In this document: piece after piece, positions 11,796-23,213 of the stretch | How positions within the stretch are numbered: the first letter of the stretch is position 1 | Layout: each line of letters begins with the position of its first letter | Source: Hemileia vastatrix | Lineage: Eukaryota > Basidiomycota > Pucciniomycetes > Pucciniales > Zaghouaniaceae | Assembly: GCA_030280995.1 (NCBI GenBank) | Contig: JASXTE010000001.1 | Coordinates: forward strand, 26,756,106 to 26,820,105 | Length of the DNA: 64,000 nucleotides | Reading direction: 5' to 3' | Translations under genes and position numbers: made by a program | The notes under the pieces: model-generated | What the model was told of the DNA's origin: nothing | Database searches by the model: none | What the model saw: only the letters and a program-made list of their open reading frames with translations

Positions 11796-13076
11796 TTACC
11801 CATCAAGAATTGAATTTTTTTTTCCTGCTAATGGCAAGCCAGTTACAAAATCCATGTTTATTATTTCCCATAGAGCTTTTGGCTGCTCTATTTGTTGTAA
11901 CAACCCAGCTCTCTTCCCAGTTAATCTTTTAGATTTCTGACAAGAGTCAAATGTTTCAATGTATTTTTGTACATCCTCTTTCATGTTTATCCACCAGGCT
12001 GGGTTTTTAACTCTAGTTAATATTTTGTTAAAGTCAAAATGACCAGCTAAGATGTCATCATGACAAGTAATTAACATTAACTCTTTCATAGAAGCTGGTA
12101 TCACTATTACATTACTTAACTTTTTCCTGTAATATATGTATCCATCTTCAATTGACAGTTTACATTTTTCCAACGCATATCTATACTTTGGAGGCAAGGT
12201 TTTAATCAATGCACTCATGGAGGCATTAGTTGGATCATTTAGAATGGTAGATAGTTTAGTCAAATCTTTATCAGATGAATGATTTTCCAATATATTTTGC
12301 ATAAATTCTTCCTCTAAATCCACTATATAAATCCCAAATATATGTATAACCTCATTTTCAGGTACATAAGCTGGGTTGTCAGCATCATTTGGAAAAGGAC
12401 TTCTGGATAATAAATCCACATTAGAATGCAATGTTCCTGCTCTGTGAGTGATTGTCATTCTTCCTCTGAACTCTTGTACAGCTAGTTTCCATCTAGACAT
12501 GTGCCTATTAGGGGTTTTCATGTTTAGTAATGATTTTACTGCACTGCAATCTGTTATAAGTTCAAACTTCTGGTCTTCCAGATAGTAATGAAGTTTCTCC
12601 AAAGCCCACACTACAGCTAAACATTCTAGCTGTGTGGCATCATACCTTAATTCTGTTTTTATTAAGGTTCTGGATATAAAACAGATAACTACTTCAGATA
12701 ATTTTCCATTTATTATCTGTTTCTGCTGTAAAGCAGCACCTAAACCTATGAAGCTTGAATCAGTGTACAAGATAAAAGGTAGGGTGAAATCTGGCAGTCC
12801 CAATATTTGAGCTGACATTAAACATTCCTTTAATTTATTAAAGGCATGTTGTCTTTCATTATTCAAAATAAAAGCTTCATTCTTCCTGATTAATGTTGTT
12901 AAAGGAGCTGCAATGGATTGGTAATTTTTGATGTACTGTCTGTAATATCCACACATACCCAAAAAACTTTGAACCTCTTTTACATTTTTAGTTATACCAA
13001 TGTTTTTAATTTCTGCCACCTTATTCTGGTCAACAAAAATTTGTAATCCAGATACAACATGTCCAAGTACTTTCAA
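11796..13076 (-). pseudogene. Gypsy element 1 pol: RT thumb, RNase H, integrase zinc-binding domain
   Basis: The 426-residue open segment begins VLGHVVSGLQ and FLGMCGYYRQYI (RT connection). RNase H follows (FILYTDSSFIGLGAAL, TQLECLAVVWALEKLHYYL), then the integrase HHCC part (CHDDILAGHFD ... CQKSKRLTGKRAGLLQ) and the start of the integrase core (INMDFVTGLPLAGK). A single stop (TAA near 13080) cuts it from the RT segment and a frameshift near 11815 from the rest of integrase. Confidence 0.85.
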
Positions 13077-13103
13077 GGATTGAAATCCAAACTTACATTT
13101 CTT

Positions 13104-13859
13104 TTATGCAATTGTCATTTTTATTTCATCCATCTTTTGAAAGACTCTTTCCAGGTGATTTAAATGTTCATCATATGTTTTTGAAAACACTATGATGTCA
13201 TCAATATAGACCAAAAGCCATCCTTCAACCATTTCCTGATGGAAAACACTATCCATTAATTTTTGGAAGACTGAAGGCGCATTTTTTGGGCCAAATAGCA
13301 TTCTCACATACTTAAATATACCCATATGTGTAGTTATTAATAAGTAACTTTGAGAATTCTTTTCCACAGGAATCTGGTGGTAACCCTTGTTTCCATCCAG
13401 ACAGGAAATATATTTTGCTCCTTCTAAGGTAGCATGGATAGAAGCTATCCTTGGTAGAGGGTAAATATCATCTACAGTGTATGTATTCAGAGCTCTATAA
13501 TCACCACATAATCTTGCCATATCTTTTTCATAAGAGATTAATACTGGTGAAATAACACAATACTTAGGTGTTGTGTCTACTTTTTCAACAATACCCATTT
13601 CTAACAACATTTTTATGTTGTCTTCAATATCTTTCCTTTTTGCAGGAGAAGCTGGGTAAGGTTTCTTTTTCAATCTGTGAGGAATATTATCCAAATCACA
13701 ACTTAAAGAGATTTTCATCTCATGGTCTTTGACCAATCCTAGTTCATTTGAACCATGAGCAAATGCCATAGAATATGATTTGATCAATCTCAAAATATTT
13801 TCTTTTTCAATTTTTGAGAGTTGAGGACTGAAAGAGGCCTTTTGGATTTCATTATCCAA
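13104..13859 (-). pseudogene. Gypsy element 1 pol: reverse transcriptase fingers and palm
   Basis: The 251-residue segment holds the RT core: CGDYRALNTYTVDDIYPLPR, FGPKNAPSVFQKLMD and the catalytic YIDD in LLVYIDDIIVFSKTYDEH. It is closely related to the RT of element 2 (35959-37539) but clearly a different family member. It stops at a TAA just after EIKMTIA, where element 2 reads through. Confidence 0.88.
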
Positions 13860-14879
13860 TTAAACCATTTCAGTGGTGGTTCTTCCACCTTGCAGTTGTT
13901 CTTCTTTAGGAGAAATGGCATACACTGAGTTTTCAGAACATATTTTAAATTTTCTCTTACCATTCACGCCTATAGTGAAGCAACTGTTTTCAGGATTGAG
14001 TTTAATGCCAAATTTTGTCAATAAATCATTGCCAATAATAAACCAATCACTACAATGTTTATTATCCATTACTACAAATTCACACACTGATCTAAAATAT
14101 CCATTATTATATTTAAAGAATACAGCAGTTTTGTATTTGCCAATTGGATTCAATACTGAACCAAAACCTCTCCAGTTCTTTGTTTGAACAGATTCTAGTT
14201 TTTCCTGGTACTTACAATCAAGTTTCATTAATTTCTTAATTGAAACTACACTACCTGCAGCCCCAGTGTCAAGAATGGAATTCATTTTATTTCCACATAT
14301 AATAACAGGTGCTCTGATAGGTGTTACTTTGTAAGTATAATGAGTTACATCTTTAATTATTTCAGCTTCCTCAATGGAAGGTAAAGATGTATCTGTATGA
14401 GGTATAGCATCATTCAGGAACATAATATCCTGTTCTAATACAAATATCTCATTATCATCATCACTGTAAGATATGTTGCTTTTGCGATCCTCACTGGATT
14501 CCACATTCTCATCCTCATGATTACTTGGTTCACAATTCTGTGAGGTTTCAATAACATTTATTCTTTTCTTACACATGTGACCCTTAACCCAAGGCTCATT
14601 ACATTTGTAACAAGTGATATTCTCCTGTCTTTTAGGGACAAGGGGAGCTGAAGGTTTTTTCTTCTCCACTGGCAATTTACTTGTAGTAGGTTTTACCATG
14701 TCAACACTTTGTCTGTAATTTTTATACTTGGTTTCATACTTGTGGTTTAATAATATCTCATTGCATATATTAATGAATCCAGAGGTATCTCTGATGGTTT
14801 CAGTTCTAGCTACAATAATGTCTCTAACTGATATAGGCAACTTGTATATTATCTTTTCTTTCCACTCTTCATAATCCAT
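13860..14879 (-). pseudogene. Gypsy element 1: gag C-terminus with zinc knuckle, and retropepsin
   Basis: The 339-residue open segment starts MDYEEWKEKIIYKLP (end of the capsid-like region). It has a CCHC-like knuckle (CYKCNEPWVKGHMC), an acidic linker, then an aspartic protease with SILDTGAAGSVVS as active site and WFIIGNDLL as the second conserved block. The continuous frame across the knuckle and protease shows that the break at the same place in element 2 (near 37555) is a mutation rather than a programmed frameshift. Confidence 0.82.
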
Positions 14880-16624
14880 TTATGGATCCATGGCTTTCAT
14901 AATTTTTATTAAATTCATTAAAAATACCATGGGTTTATCTCCAGCATTTGGATTATATCTGGCTTATTCATACAATCTTTTTTGAGTGATTCTAAATTTT
15001 GGGCCACCAAATTGCCTTTCTATTAGTGCCTTCCATTCATTCCAGGAGTAATTAATTCCCTCACTCAATACAGATTCAAACCATAATAAGGCCACATCTG
15101 TAAATAAAGATATTAACTTTGAAGTAATCTCTTCATCAGGTAATTTTTATGAAAATTTTAAGTTATCATTTCTTTGTATGAATTGCTGCCAATCAGATTG
15201 TGAATACCCGTCAAAAGAAGGGTACTGATCTAACTTAGGCCAGTTCTTTTTGTTAGCTCTTTCTTCCCTAACCTGAGGAATATTCAGTAATTCACTTACT
15301 TTGGAAAGATGATCATTTATTTCATCTTTTCTGATTTACTGTTCTCAGAGCCCATGACACTATGTTCATGTTCAGTCATTGGTGTTTCATTTGCGTGTTT
15401 CATAAAAACAGGTACTCTTGCCACATAAGAAGTGTTATCTTTTGTTTTTTCAGTATTTTTCAATATGTTTGCTACTTCTATTTCTACTCTTTGTAACCTA
15501 TCCTTTATTACAGGTACATGAGTAAGAGTATCATTTACATTTGAAAAAGATAATTTAACACATCCTTCAATGGTAGCCATAACATTCTGATTATGTTCTA
15601 ATTTAATTTCTAAATTCTAAATCTCAGAATTCAATCTTTTATTATCATTGATTAATTCATCATTTGAATTTTCAATAATTTTTAATTTATTGGCTGTGGT
15701 ACTCAATGATTGTGTTAGCTGCAATAATACATTTTCTGTATTATTGTTTGACTCTTTTGAGAACTCTTCCAATTTTTCAATTCTCAATAATAATTTACTT
15801 ATTATTTTTGATTCCATTGGATTCTCTTTCAAAAAATATTCTATTTTCTTTGTGTCCAACTCAGAAGACTCATCATTTGATTCCATTTTTATATTAATAG
15901 CATTATCCTGGTGATCAATAAAACTATTTACATTGTCCTCATGTAGAGACAAGTTTAACATATTTTTTTCAAATGAACAATCCTTTAAATAATTATAAAT
16001 AATATCCAATATTTCCTTATCAATCTCATTACCTATAAGTAATTCATTGTCAGGTTGATACAATTAACTATGAGGAGTTGGATGACTTACCAAGGTCTTA
16101 TCCCACTTCCCCTGCCTCACCTTGCCTTTCCCCTGTAAGGGTGACTGCTGGAGCCCTGCTGTTGAGGATTGTTGTAATTTTGGGTGTACCAATCCCATTT
16201 CCATTTTCTTACTGTTATTTTTTGATCCTCCTCTTGGGCTGGAGGTGTTTCTACGGAATTGGTGGGTGCCACTGTTTGTGGTTGAGCCTTTATGTCCACT
16301 AGAGCTTGGTTGACTTCTATGAAACCTTGAGCTGCTCTTTTCTCCAGGTTGTTGATCTGGTCCACTATATTGTTGACTCTTATTGTCAAGGTGTTCAATA
16401 GGGTGGATAGGGAGTGAATTTGTTCTTGTAATTTATTTTTTACTTTCTTTATTGAAACTTGCTTTAAAAGCCTTTTCCTTTCCTCCAGAGACATTGGCGG
16501 AATGTTGTTTATTATTGGAGAGTCCTGGACCTCCATTTGAATGTCCTGTAACAGGTCTTTCAGCTCTAGGTCTTAAGTTATAAGGTTTTGCCTTATTACT
16601 TACAATGTCATTGTTGTCACACAT
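14880..16624 (-). pseudogene. Gypsy element 1 gag N-terminal and coiled-coil region, broken
   Basis: Minus-strand frame-0 pieces 16624-16433, 16063-15617 and 15580-15317 correspond to the 618-residue gag of element 2. The start is MCDNNDIVSNKAKPYNLRPR. Later parts are rich in Asn/Ser/Glu/Lys with heptad-like leucines. Stops lie at 16433, near 16073, near 15614 and in 15317-14880. A +1-frame ORF overlaps the first part (16536-16117). Confidence 0.7.
16117..16536 (-). CDS. Overlapping +1-frame ORF in gypsy element 1 gag (coiled coil, KWKWD motif)
   Basis: The 139-residue frame overlaps gag in the +1 frame. It has a central leucine/isoleucine heptad segment (LQEQIHSLSTLLNTLTIRV) and a C-terminal VRKWKWDWYTQNYNNPQQQ. 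Element 2 has a 140-residue ORF in the same relative frame and place (39775-39353) with VEQWKWDYLMTHYQQ, although the DNA of the two families has diverged strongly. It could be a separate small structural protein or the true gag N-terminus. Expression is unproven. Confidence 0.45.
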   Translation of the reverse strand: MEVQDSPIINNIPPMSLEERKRLLKQVSIKKVKNKLQEQIHSLSTLLNTLTIRVNNIVDQINNLEKRAAQGFIEVNQALVDIKAQPQTVAPTNSVETPPAQEEDQKITVRKWKWDWYTQNYNNPQQQGSSSHPYRGKAR

Positions 16625-17213
16625 TTTTATGTGGAATTTCTTCTAAAGAATTGAAGGATTAGATATGAAAACTACAAAATGAGTTTTATCAGTATTTATC
16701 AATACCACTGAAGACAATTTTATTGCTTACTTATTGGTATGATGTGAATTTCTAAGTTCCAAAAGTGAAATATGCTTTTTGAGTGGTCACTTGATTTAAC
16801 TGGTCTGCAATATGTAGCCGTGTTTTTATATTTAAAAAGAAAAACAACTGTCAGTAAGATTCCTTTTCAAATATAAATGAATTTAACAAACCAATAGAAA
16901 GGGATTTAAAGTCCTGTTATAAGAAAACAATTAATCAGTTTAATTGGTTATTATCTGCAAAGATCACAAATTTAATTGGTCTATTGACAGACTCCCACTA
17001 AGAACAATTATTTGTTAAATTAGTGGTAAAATTGTTGATTCAATATCACAATTTTATTATATAACAGGGCTTCTTTTTCTGAAATCACTATATAAGTGAC
17101 CCCAACCTGTTGTAATTATCCAAATATTTCTATAGGGATTTTATTTATGTGTACCTTCTTTGAAATTTTTACTTACTGGATTATAACAGAATTCTTGAGG
17201 AAAGGTCCCCAAT
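16625..17213 (-). other. Gypsy element 1 5' leader, non-coding
   Basis: This lies between the 5' LTR and gag and no coding frame is recognised. The bases next to the LTR read ATTGGGGACCTTTCC on the minus strand and resemble the corresponding site of element 2 (ATTGAGGGCCTCTCC), so this is the candidate primer binding site. Confidence 0.5.
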
Positions 17214-18715
17214 TGTCAGGCTGAGGTCAAGTACAAAGACATGAACTAGCTTGAATGGTCAGTTTTCTAGAATATTTTAATGGTCCTATATGAATACTGT
17301 AGTAGAAATCCAACAAGTAGTAAAATATAATCAAAATAAAGGTCTCAGTAATATAATTCTCACTATTTATATATATGGCTTAAAATATTTTTAGTTGGTA
17401 GAAAAATAGATTTTATAATTCAGATACTATTCAAAGTCTTATAAAAGTACTAATTGATATGCAATGTAATTTATTTGGTTATATTGGTTAAATTGTAAAT
17501 GATAAAGAATGAAGAAATACAACCAAAAACTCTCCTCTTTTTATACACAATGAGTCCCCCAATGATTCCCTTAATGTACCACCCAATACACAGTTAATGA
17601 CGCCCCTAAAAAACTAATAGAAATTCCCATCAACATTCCCAGTAATCCATGACATAATTAGACGAGTAACAACCACCAAAATCCTGTATTAATGAGGAAA
17701 ATCCATCAAAATTAAGAAATAAGATAAAAAGAGAATATATGCGTAATAAACAATAATATAAAAGTCTAAAGGGGAATTTTTAAGTTTAATAATAGCTTAA
17801 TAATAAGGGAGATTCACTGTAAAAATAAAGGGGCTAATCATGACATTGTACTACGTGAAATTCCCATTCAAAAATACCCAATATTGACTGAGAAACCACC
17901 CAAAAACTCAAAAAAGAGCGTGAGATGTGGGGTAACTACATGCAGTCCTTGGCAGGAGCTTGCACAGGTAAATCCTTGACTAATTTTAGGCAAATTTAAG
18001 TGTGGTGATGAAATAAGACACCAAGAGAAAGGTTATTAATGAAATTAGTGCATATAAACAAGGTCAATGCATTAGTAATTAAGCTAGGACACTAAATAAG
18101 TGCCTGTTGCCTATTTTAGTGTGTTTCCCCACAGTGGGCGTAGAATGTGGGGTAATTATTGTGTGAAAAAGCTAGCTTTGCTAAAAATGAAGCTATTCAC
18201 ACAGGAAAAAAGCAGGCAGTATGTGGCCAGTACACAGAAGCCATTTTTGGCATAAAAAACACCAAATTTGAAAAGTGTTATTTTTATGCATTTAAATAGC
18301 CAAATCAATAGTCCTAAATGAGACAAATTGATCTGTCAAAGCGCATTTTTAATATTCTCAAATTTATGGTGCATCATATAGTCAACTTTTAAGTGAAATA
18401 AAGCGCATTTCATGTTTTTTGCATAAAACAGTGAAAATAACAGCTTTAAGTGTACTTAAAAATTATGTAGCCTTATACTTAAGGCTCTTAAGATTACCCT
18501 AGCATATTCCAACTTAATATTAAGTACCTAAGACTTATAAAAGGTGGATATATGCATGTATATAAGGTGTTATAATGGCATGTTTTGTATATTATCATAA
18601 ATTTACTTATGTATACTATTTGTGTACTCTTAATTATTATTCCCATGTATAGTTCATGTGTTTAACATAACTTATAAGTACTTTTTACTCAGTCCTGGGG
18701 ATATACAGGCTGACA
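17214..18715 (-). repeat. 5' LTR of gypsy element 1
   Basis: On the plus strand it runs from TGTCAGGCTGAGG at 17214 to ACAGGCTGACA at 18715. It should hold the promoter for the minus-strand element. It pairs with 9092-10591. Confidence 0.92.
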
Positions 18716-18720
18716 CAAAC

Positions 18721-19486
18721 ACTTGCTTGGCCAACTCCACAACAGCAACTTGGATCCTCTCAAGTAATGGAAGCCAAAGGTTTCCCTGGATGTGTAGGTT
18801 TTATTGATGGCACAACTATACCTTTGAGTCAAAAGCCTGCTCATTATTGAAAAAAAAGGTTTTTTCAAAATGTTCTCCAATTTCTCATCTTTCATAAATT
18901 AGCTTTTTATCATCTTTGTAGATACTCTATTTCCATTCAACCTATCTGTGACGTCAACAAAAAGTTTATTGCTTTTCATAGTGGCTGCACTGGCTCAAGT
19001 CATGACTCTTCCATCTTCCAAAGAATGAGGATTTCTCAAATTCCCGACTCATACTTTGACAAATCACAGTACCTCCTTGAAGACTCAGCATATGCAAGTG
19101 GAAAGTACATTATACCTGCTTTCAGTGGTGCAACTTTAGAAAATGACCCCAAGACCAGCTTTGATTATCACCTTGCCCAATCAAGAGTACGGATTGAACA
19201 TGCTATTGGTATTTTAAAGGGAAGATTCTCTAGTCTCCAGAAGCTCAGAATCCAATTTCAAAAAAAAATGGAGATCAAAGCTGCAAATCATTGGATCATG
19301 ACTTGCATTATACTCTACTATATCCTAGCTGATTTAATGGATGAGTGGAATGATCTTTATGAAGAAGAGGACTCTGAACCAGAACTGGCTCTTCCCTCCC
19401 TTGAATCACAAAACATTCATTCAACTGTCATATACTCTGTCATTATTCCAATCACCCTCCACCATTTTGACACACAACCCTTTTAA
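18721..19486 (+). pseudogene. Harbinger transposase copy B, 3' part
   Basis: This continues the protein interrupted at 9091: SSQVMEAKGFPGCVGFIDGT (first Asp), a stop near 18848, a degenerate intron region, CTGSSHDSSIFQRM (second Asp), LLEDSAYASGKYIIPAF and RVRIEHAIGILKGRF (Glu). The tail FQKKMEIKAANHWI ends in a stop at 19486. The whole C-terminal half from 19025 is open, which preserves the tail truncated in copy C. Confidence 0.8.
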
Positions 19487-20460
19487 TTTTTTGGTTTCAT
19501 ACTTTCCAAATGTCTAATTTGTATACTAATTTCATTTGGGTTGGTATTTTTGTTTGTTGCATATTCATTTTTATTTTGAATTTATGGTGAATATCTCTTT
19601 TTTGGATGGCTCATTGGTTTTCTTTCACCAGCTCATCATGAAATTTCATATTTCTGAAATTGCATATTTTTTCAGTGTTTCTTTTTTTTCATTCATCACT
19701 AATATCCTTTTCCCCCTCTCCTCAAACATCCCTCAAATATTTTGGTTGCATGTTTTTTAACTCATCTCACCAGGTAAGTCATTTTTTTCATTTTTGTTGA
19801 TTTTTTATTTGCTTTTTTTGTTTTTTTTCTTTTTTTTAAGTGCTTCATTTATTTTTTTTAAGGTTAAACTAATTTTTTTTGTTTTTTCTCTCTTGTCCTG
19901 CTCTTTTTCCCCCCTTCCCCCCTTTTATCCCCTTTAGGCATTCTTTTTCCTCTCTTTAGGCCCCCTATACCCCCCTATACCCCCTTTTTCCCCTTTTAGG
20001 CCGCCTAAACCCTCTCCCCCCTCATCCCCTCCACCACTTCCCCCCTCCCCCCGTATCCCTTTCCACTCCCTCACCACCTCCCCCATCACCTTGCCTCTAC
20101 CCCCTTTTCCTAGCTAACAGATCACTAAGCAATTCTTTAGCTATTATAAGGGGGTGGAGGAAGGAGGGGTGAGGGGGTGAGGGGTGAGGGGGGTGAGGGG
20201 ATGAGGGGTGAGGGGTGAGGGGTGAGGGGTGAGGGGTGAGGGGTGAGGGGTGAGGGGTGAGGGGTGAGGGGTGAGGGGTGAGGGGTGAGGGGTGTGAGTG
20301 GGGGTTGTATGGGGGCTAAAGGGGGGGGAAAGAGGTGCCTAAAGGGGGGTGGAACTGGTGAAAAAGGGGGGTAAGGGGGTTTTAAGGAGATCAAGAAGAG
20401 GGGAGGGGGGTTTGAGGACACAAAAAAGAGGGAAATTAGGCAGACAAGGAGGGGTAATAT
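19487..20460. repeat. Harbinger B central T-rich, C-rich and G-rich tracts with a 7-bp minisatellite
   Basis: After the transposase stop the plus strand is T-rich (19487-19900), then C-rich with CCCCCTATA-like units (19900-20110), then G-rich (20147-20460). The last holds about 15 copies of the 7-mer GAGGGGT (20170-20300). The same order of T-rich then C-rich tract follows the transposase in copies C and D, so it belongs to the element. It has strand-asymmetric triplex and G-quadruplex potential. Confidence 0.7.
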
Positions 20461-20867
20461 GGAAGTTTGTAAAAGATAATTTTTATTATTTTTATTAACA
20501 TTATTTTATTTTATTTTTGTTTTTTTTACAGAATATTATAAAAAAGATTTTTACGGCTCAAGCTGATTCAAAAATAAATTTGGTGTGTTTAAAATTTTGA
20601 TTTTTTTTTTTTGGGGAATAATTTTTCTGATACAATTTTTTTTATTGGTTTAAATTTTAGATTATAATTTTTTTATCATTTTTTTCAAGGACTTTAAGTG
20701 GTATATAAAACACCAAATACCTTTTAAATTCATATTTTTGGCAAATAATTTTACTGATGTTTGTTTTTATTTTATTTTATTTTTATGGTTACTCTTTTTT
20801 TTTGTTTCAATTTTTTTTTTCAAGGAAATTTTTAGTATTTGATTTCTTTTTTCTCTACCTGGCTTGG

Positions 20868-21007
20868 AATCTTTTCAAGAGTTCACACATTTTGGATGTT
20901 AATTTCAAATCAGTCAAAAATAAATCCACCAAATAAACAAGGTAAAAAAAGAAGGTAAATTTAACAAATATAAAAAAACTATAAGTAGGTCAAAAAAGTA
21001 TGGGGAT
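20868..21007 (+). pseudogene. Trace of the Tet-like oxygenase 3' end in Harbinger B
   Basis: About 140 bp match the last codons and 3' flank of the decayed oxygenase in copy D (27790-27930). The shared core reads TCTTTTCAAGA, TTCACACATTT and, further on, AAATAAACAAGG. Upstream parts of the gene are absent, so the gene was mostly deleted here. Only the element-to-element match supports this call. Confidence 0.5.
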
Positions 21008-21069
21008 GAGTAGAGTCATCAAATATTTATTATTTTTTATAAATTTTTTATAAATAAATCTTATATTTC

Positions 21070-21298
21070 AGATTCCTAAATTAAAGTAATGGGCCAACAA
21101 CCTTGTGTTGTATAAATGGTAATCATGACAACATTTATTTGTTTCATGAGGTTCCTCTGGCCTACACTTGTGGAAAGTCCCAAACATTTTTTTCTAGATT
21201 TTATCCACATTTTGGCTAGAGGAATTTTCATTACTTTAAAACTAGGTAAATTGATATATATTAGTTGTTTATATATTAATTTATGTAATTATATTAAA
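21070..21298 (+). other. Conserved short stretch downstream of the oxygenase trace (possible small ORF)
   Basis: A stretch starting ATGGGCCAA is shared with copy D (28012-28080 plus 29585 onward, split there by a solo LTR). Both can be read as a short degenerate frame beginning MGQ, with CGKS further on. It is about 50 residues and broken in both copies. No function recognised. Confidence 0.3.
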
Positions 21299-21740
21299 TT
21301 TTGGTGATTCCCACCCTTTACTTCAATAAAATTCAGGGGGGGTATTGCCAAGTTTTAAAATCTGACATGTAAAATTTTTGACTTGTAAAAATTTTGGTGA
21401 TACCCATCCCTTAGTTCAATAAAATGCAGGGGGGGGGGGGTTATTGCCAAATTTTCATATCAGACTTGCAAAATTTTTGACTTGAAATTTTGGTGATACC
21501 TGTCCCTTACTTCAATAAAATGCAGGGGGAAGTGTTGCCGAAATTTCTTATAAGACTTGCAAAATTCTTGACTTGAAAGAATTTTGGTGATACCCATAAA
21601 ATGCAGGGGGTAGTGATGCCGAATTTTCATATTAGACTTTCAAGATTCTTGACTTGAAAAAATTTTGGTGTTACCCACCCCTTACTTCAAAAAAATGCAG
21701 GGGGCGGATTGGAAAATTTTCAAATGAGACTTGAAAATTT
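21299..21740. repeat. Harbinger B minisatellite, about five degenerate ~90-bp units
   Basis: Units contain TTTTGGTGATACCCA, CTTACTTCAATAAAATGCAG, a G-run of 5 to 12, TTGCC, and GACTTG-AAAATT. Related units occur in copy D (29715-29880) and, reverse-complemented, in copy C (48500-48790). It is therefore a fixed part of the element next to the Myb-like gene's 3' end. Confidence 0.75.
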
Positions 21741-21894
21741 TATTTAAAAAAGAAGTTTTAAAATTAAAATATGAAAATTCAACTAATGATGGATAGAGTA
21801 ATTAAATTCAGGAAATTTTTGTAAAATTTTATGTACAAATAGTTATGAATATTTGCAGTATGAAAGAAATAAAACAAACTAGTCATTAAAAAAT

Positions 21895-23213
21895 TTAATT
21901 AGACATTCAATTTCCTCATAAGATTTATTGGCTTTAACACATTCTATTAAAATTTTTTTATTCTTGAATTTTCTTGGAGATCATGCTGAAATTTCTTCTG
22001 TTCCATTAAGTTTTGATGCTTGAGTGTTTTCTCCTCTTTCTTTGATTTTTCAATGCTAAGAGTTAGCTCAAATTTCTTCTCCTCCAAGTCCTGTGCCCTA
22101 TTATCCTTCTTTAAAGAGAACTTGTACTTCCTCTCTTCCAATTCATGTACTCTGTCATCCCTCCTTAAAGAGAGTTTGTATTTTTTGCTTTTCAAACTTT
22201 AGAGTCTTTTTAGCTACTTCCATTTTTTCTAGAGTGATAAGAAATATTAACAAAAAGTAGAATAAAAGCAGAGTAAGGTATTAAGAGATATGGTATCACT
22301 TACCAGCATCACATTTCTACAAAAATTCTTAGATAGAAGAAAAATGGGTTTGAGATGAAGTATCAGTTTTTTTTCTTCTTTGAGAGTTGAAATTTAGACT
22401 ACTTGAATCCCTTTGCTTTTTGTTAAAGGTTACATTTTCCTCCTCATCATTGTTTCTGGCTTCAGACTCAGTTGATTGTGGCTCCTGTGTTTTTTCTTCA
22501 GCCTTTTTAGAAATAAGAAAATGTAAATAAAAAAAAGTATTGGTAAGATAAAAGAAAAAAACCATACTTGTGTAAGATTGGGTTGGTTTAAATTACCATA
22601 AGAATCTATAGCAAAGCTATCTAGATTTGTTGAATTTAGGACAGGGGAGGCTTGAGTGGAGGAAGAGGATGGGAAACGATTTGTTTCAACATCATTTTCG
22701 GAGATAGCATCTTCACCATCAAAAATGTTTGCAGGATTAACATCATATTGCTCTCCAAAAATAGCATCCATCTCTTTAAAGTAAGGAAATAAATATTCAA
22801 GTTTATCATCTATGGACTTTATGCCCTTACTGATATCAATGTCAGTAATACCAAAACCAGTGGAAGATGAAAGAGTCTTTTCCTTCTTTTATTTGGCTTG
22901 GTAATTCTTGAAACGTTCAGACATATGTTTAGGTAAAAGATCTATCCTTGCCTTGGTCTTATTCCCTAATTCATTGGCCATTAGTAGATAACCATTAACT
23001 TTTGATGTAGGGGGCCATCCTACTTTAGTTGCATTTTCAGTACCAAAAAAATCATAGTTATATTTAGTTTTCAGCCATTTAATAAGAATGAGATGATCAT
23101 CTTTTTTTTAATTGAATGGTCTTTGATTACTTAGCTGAGTGGGGGAAAGAAAGAGTAGTTTGTTTTGAAGAACAAATGGGGGAAGGCTGCCTTTGAGAAG
23201 ATCTATGATGATG
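21895..23213 (-). pseudogene. Myb/SANT-like coiled-coil protein, Harbinger copy B, decayed
   Basis: On the minus strand it follows the intact copy C protein: DDHLILI-WLKTK, KVNGYLLMANEL, MSERFKNY, FGITDIDISKGIKSIDD, MDAIFGEQ, SSSSTQAS, an intron near 22510-22565, TQEPQSTESEA, and the C-terminal coiled coil with LEERKYKFSLKKDNRAQDL repeats. The start codon is lost (ATT where copy C has ATG), and a stop interrupts the trihelix after NYQAK. Family role: DNA-binding partner that brings Harbinger transposase to the element ends. Confidence 0.72.

Larger units (their letters stand above)
9092..18715 (-). mobile_element. Ty3/gypsy LTR retrotransposon element 1 (chromodomain type), inserted in Harbinger B
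   Basis: LTRs of about 1.5 kb at both ends (TGTCAGGCTGAGG ... TGACA on the plus strand) enclose a minus-strand gag-pol. The target duplication CAAAC (9087-9091 and 18716-18720) interrupts the Harbinger transposase codons. The LTRs differ at roughly 30 positions by eye (about 2%), so the insertion is not ancient, yet gag and pol carry several stops and frameshifts. A candidate primer binding site lies next to the 5' LTR on the minus strand (ATTGGGGACCTTTCC). A purine-rich GGGTGGGCAAG precedes the 3' LTR. Confidence 0.92.

Noticed and set aside
20137..20421. A 94-residue Pro/Ser-rich minus-strand ORF
   Set aside because: It is a translation of the GAGGGGT minisatellite and neighbouring G-rich repeat, without any conserved frame in copy D.
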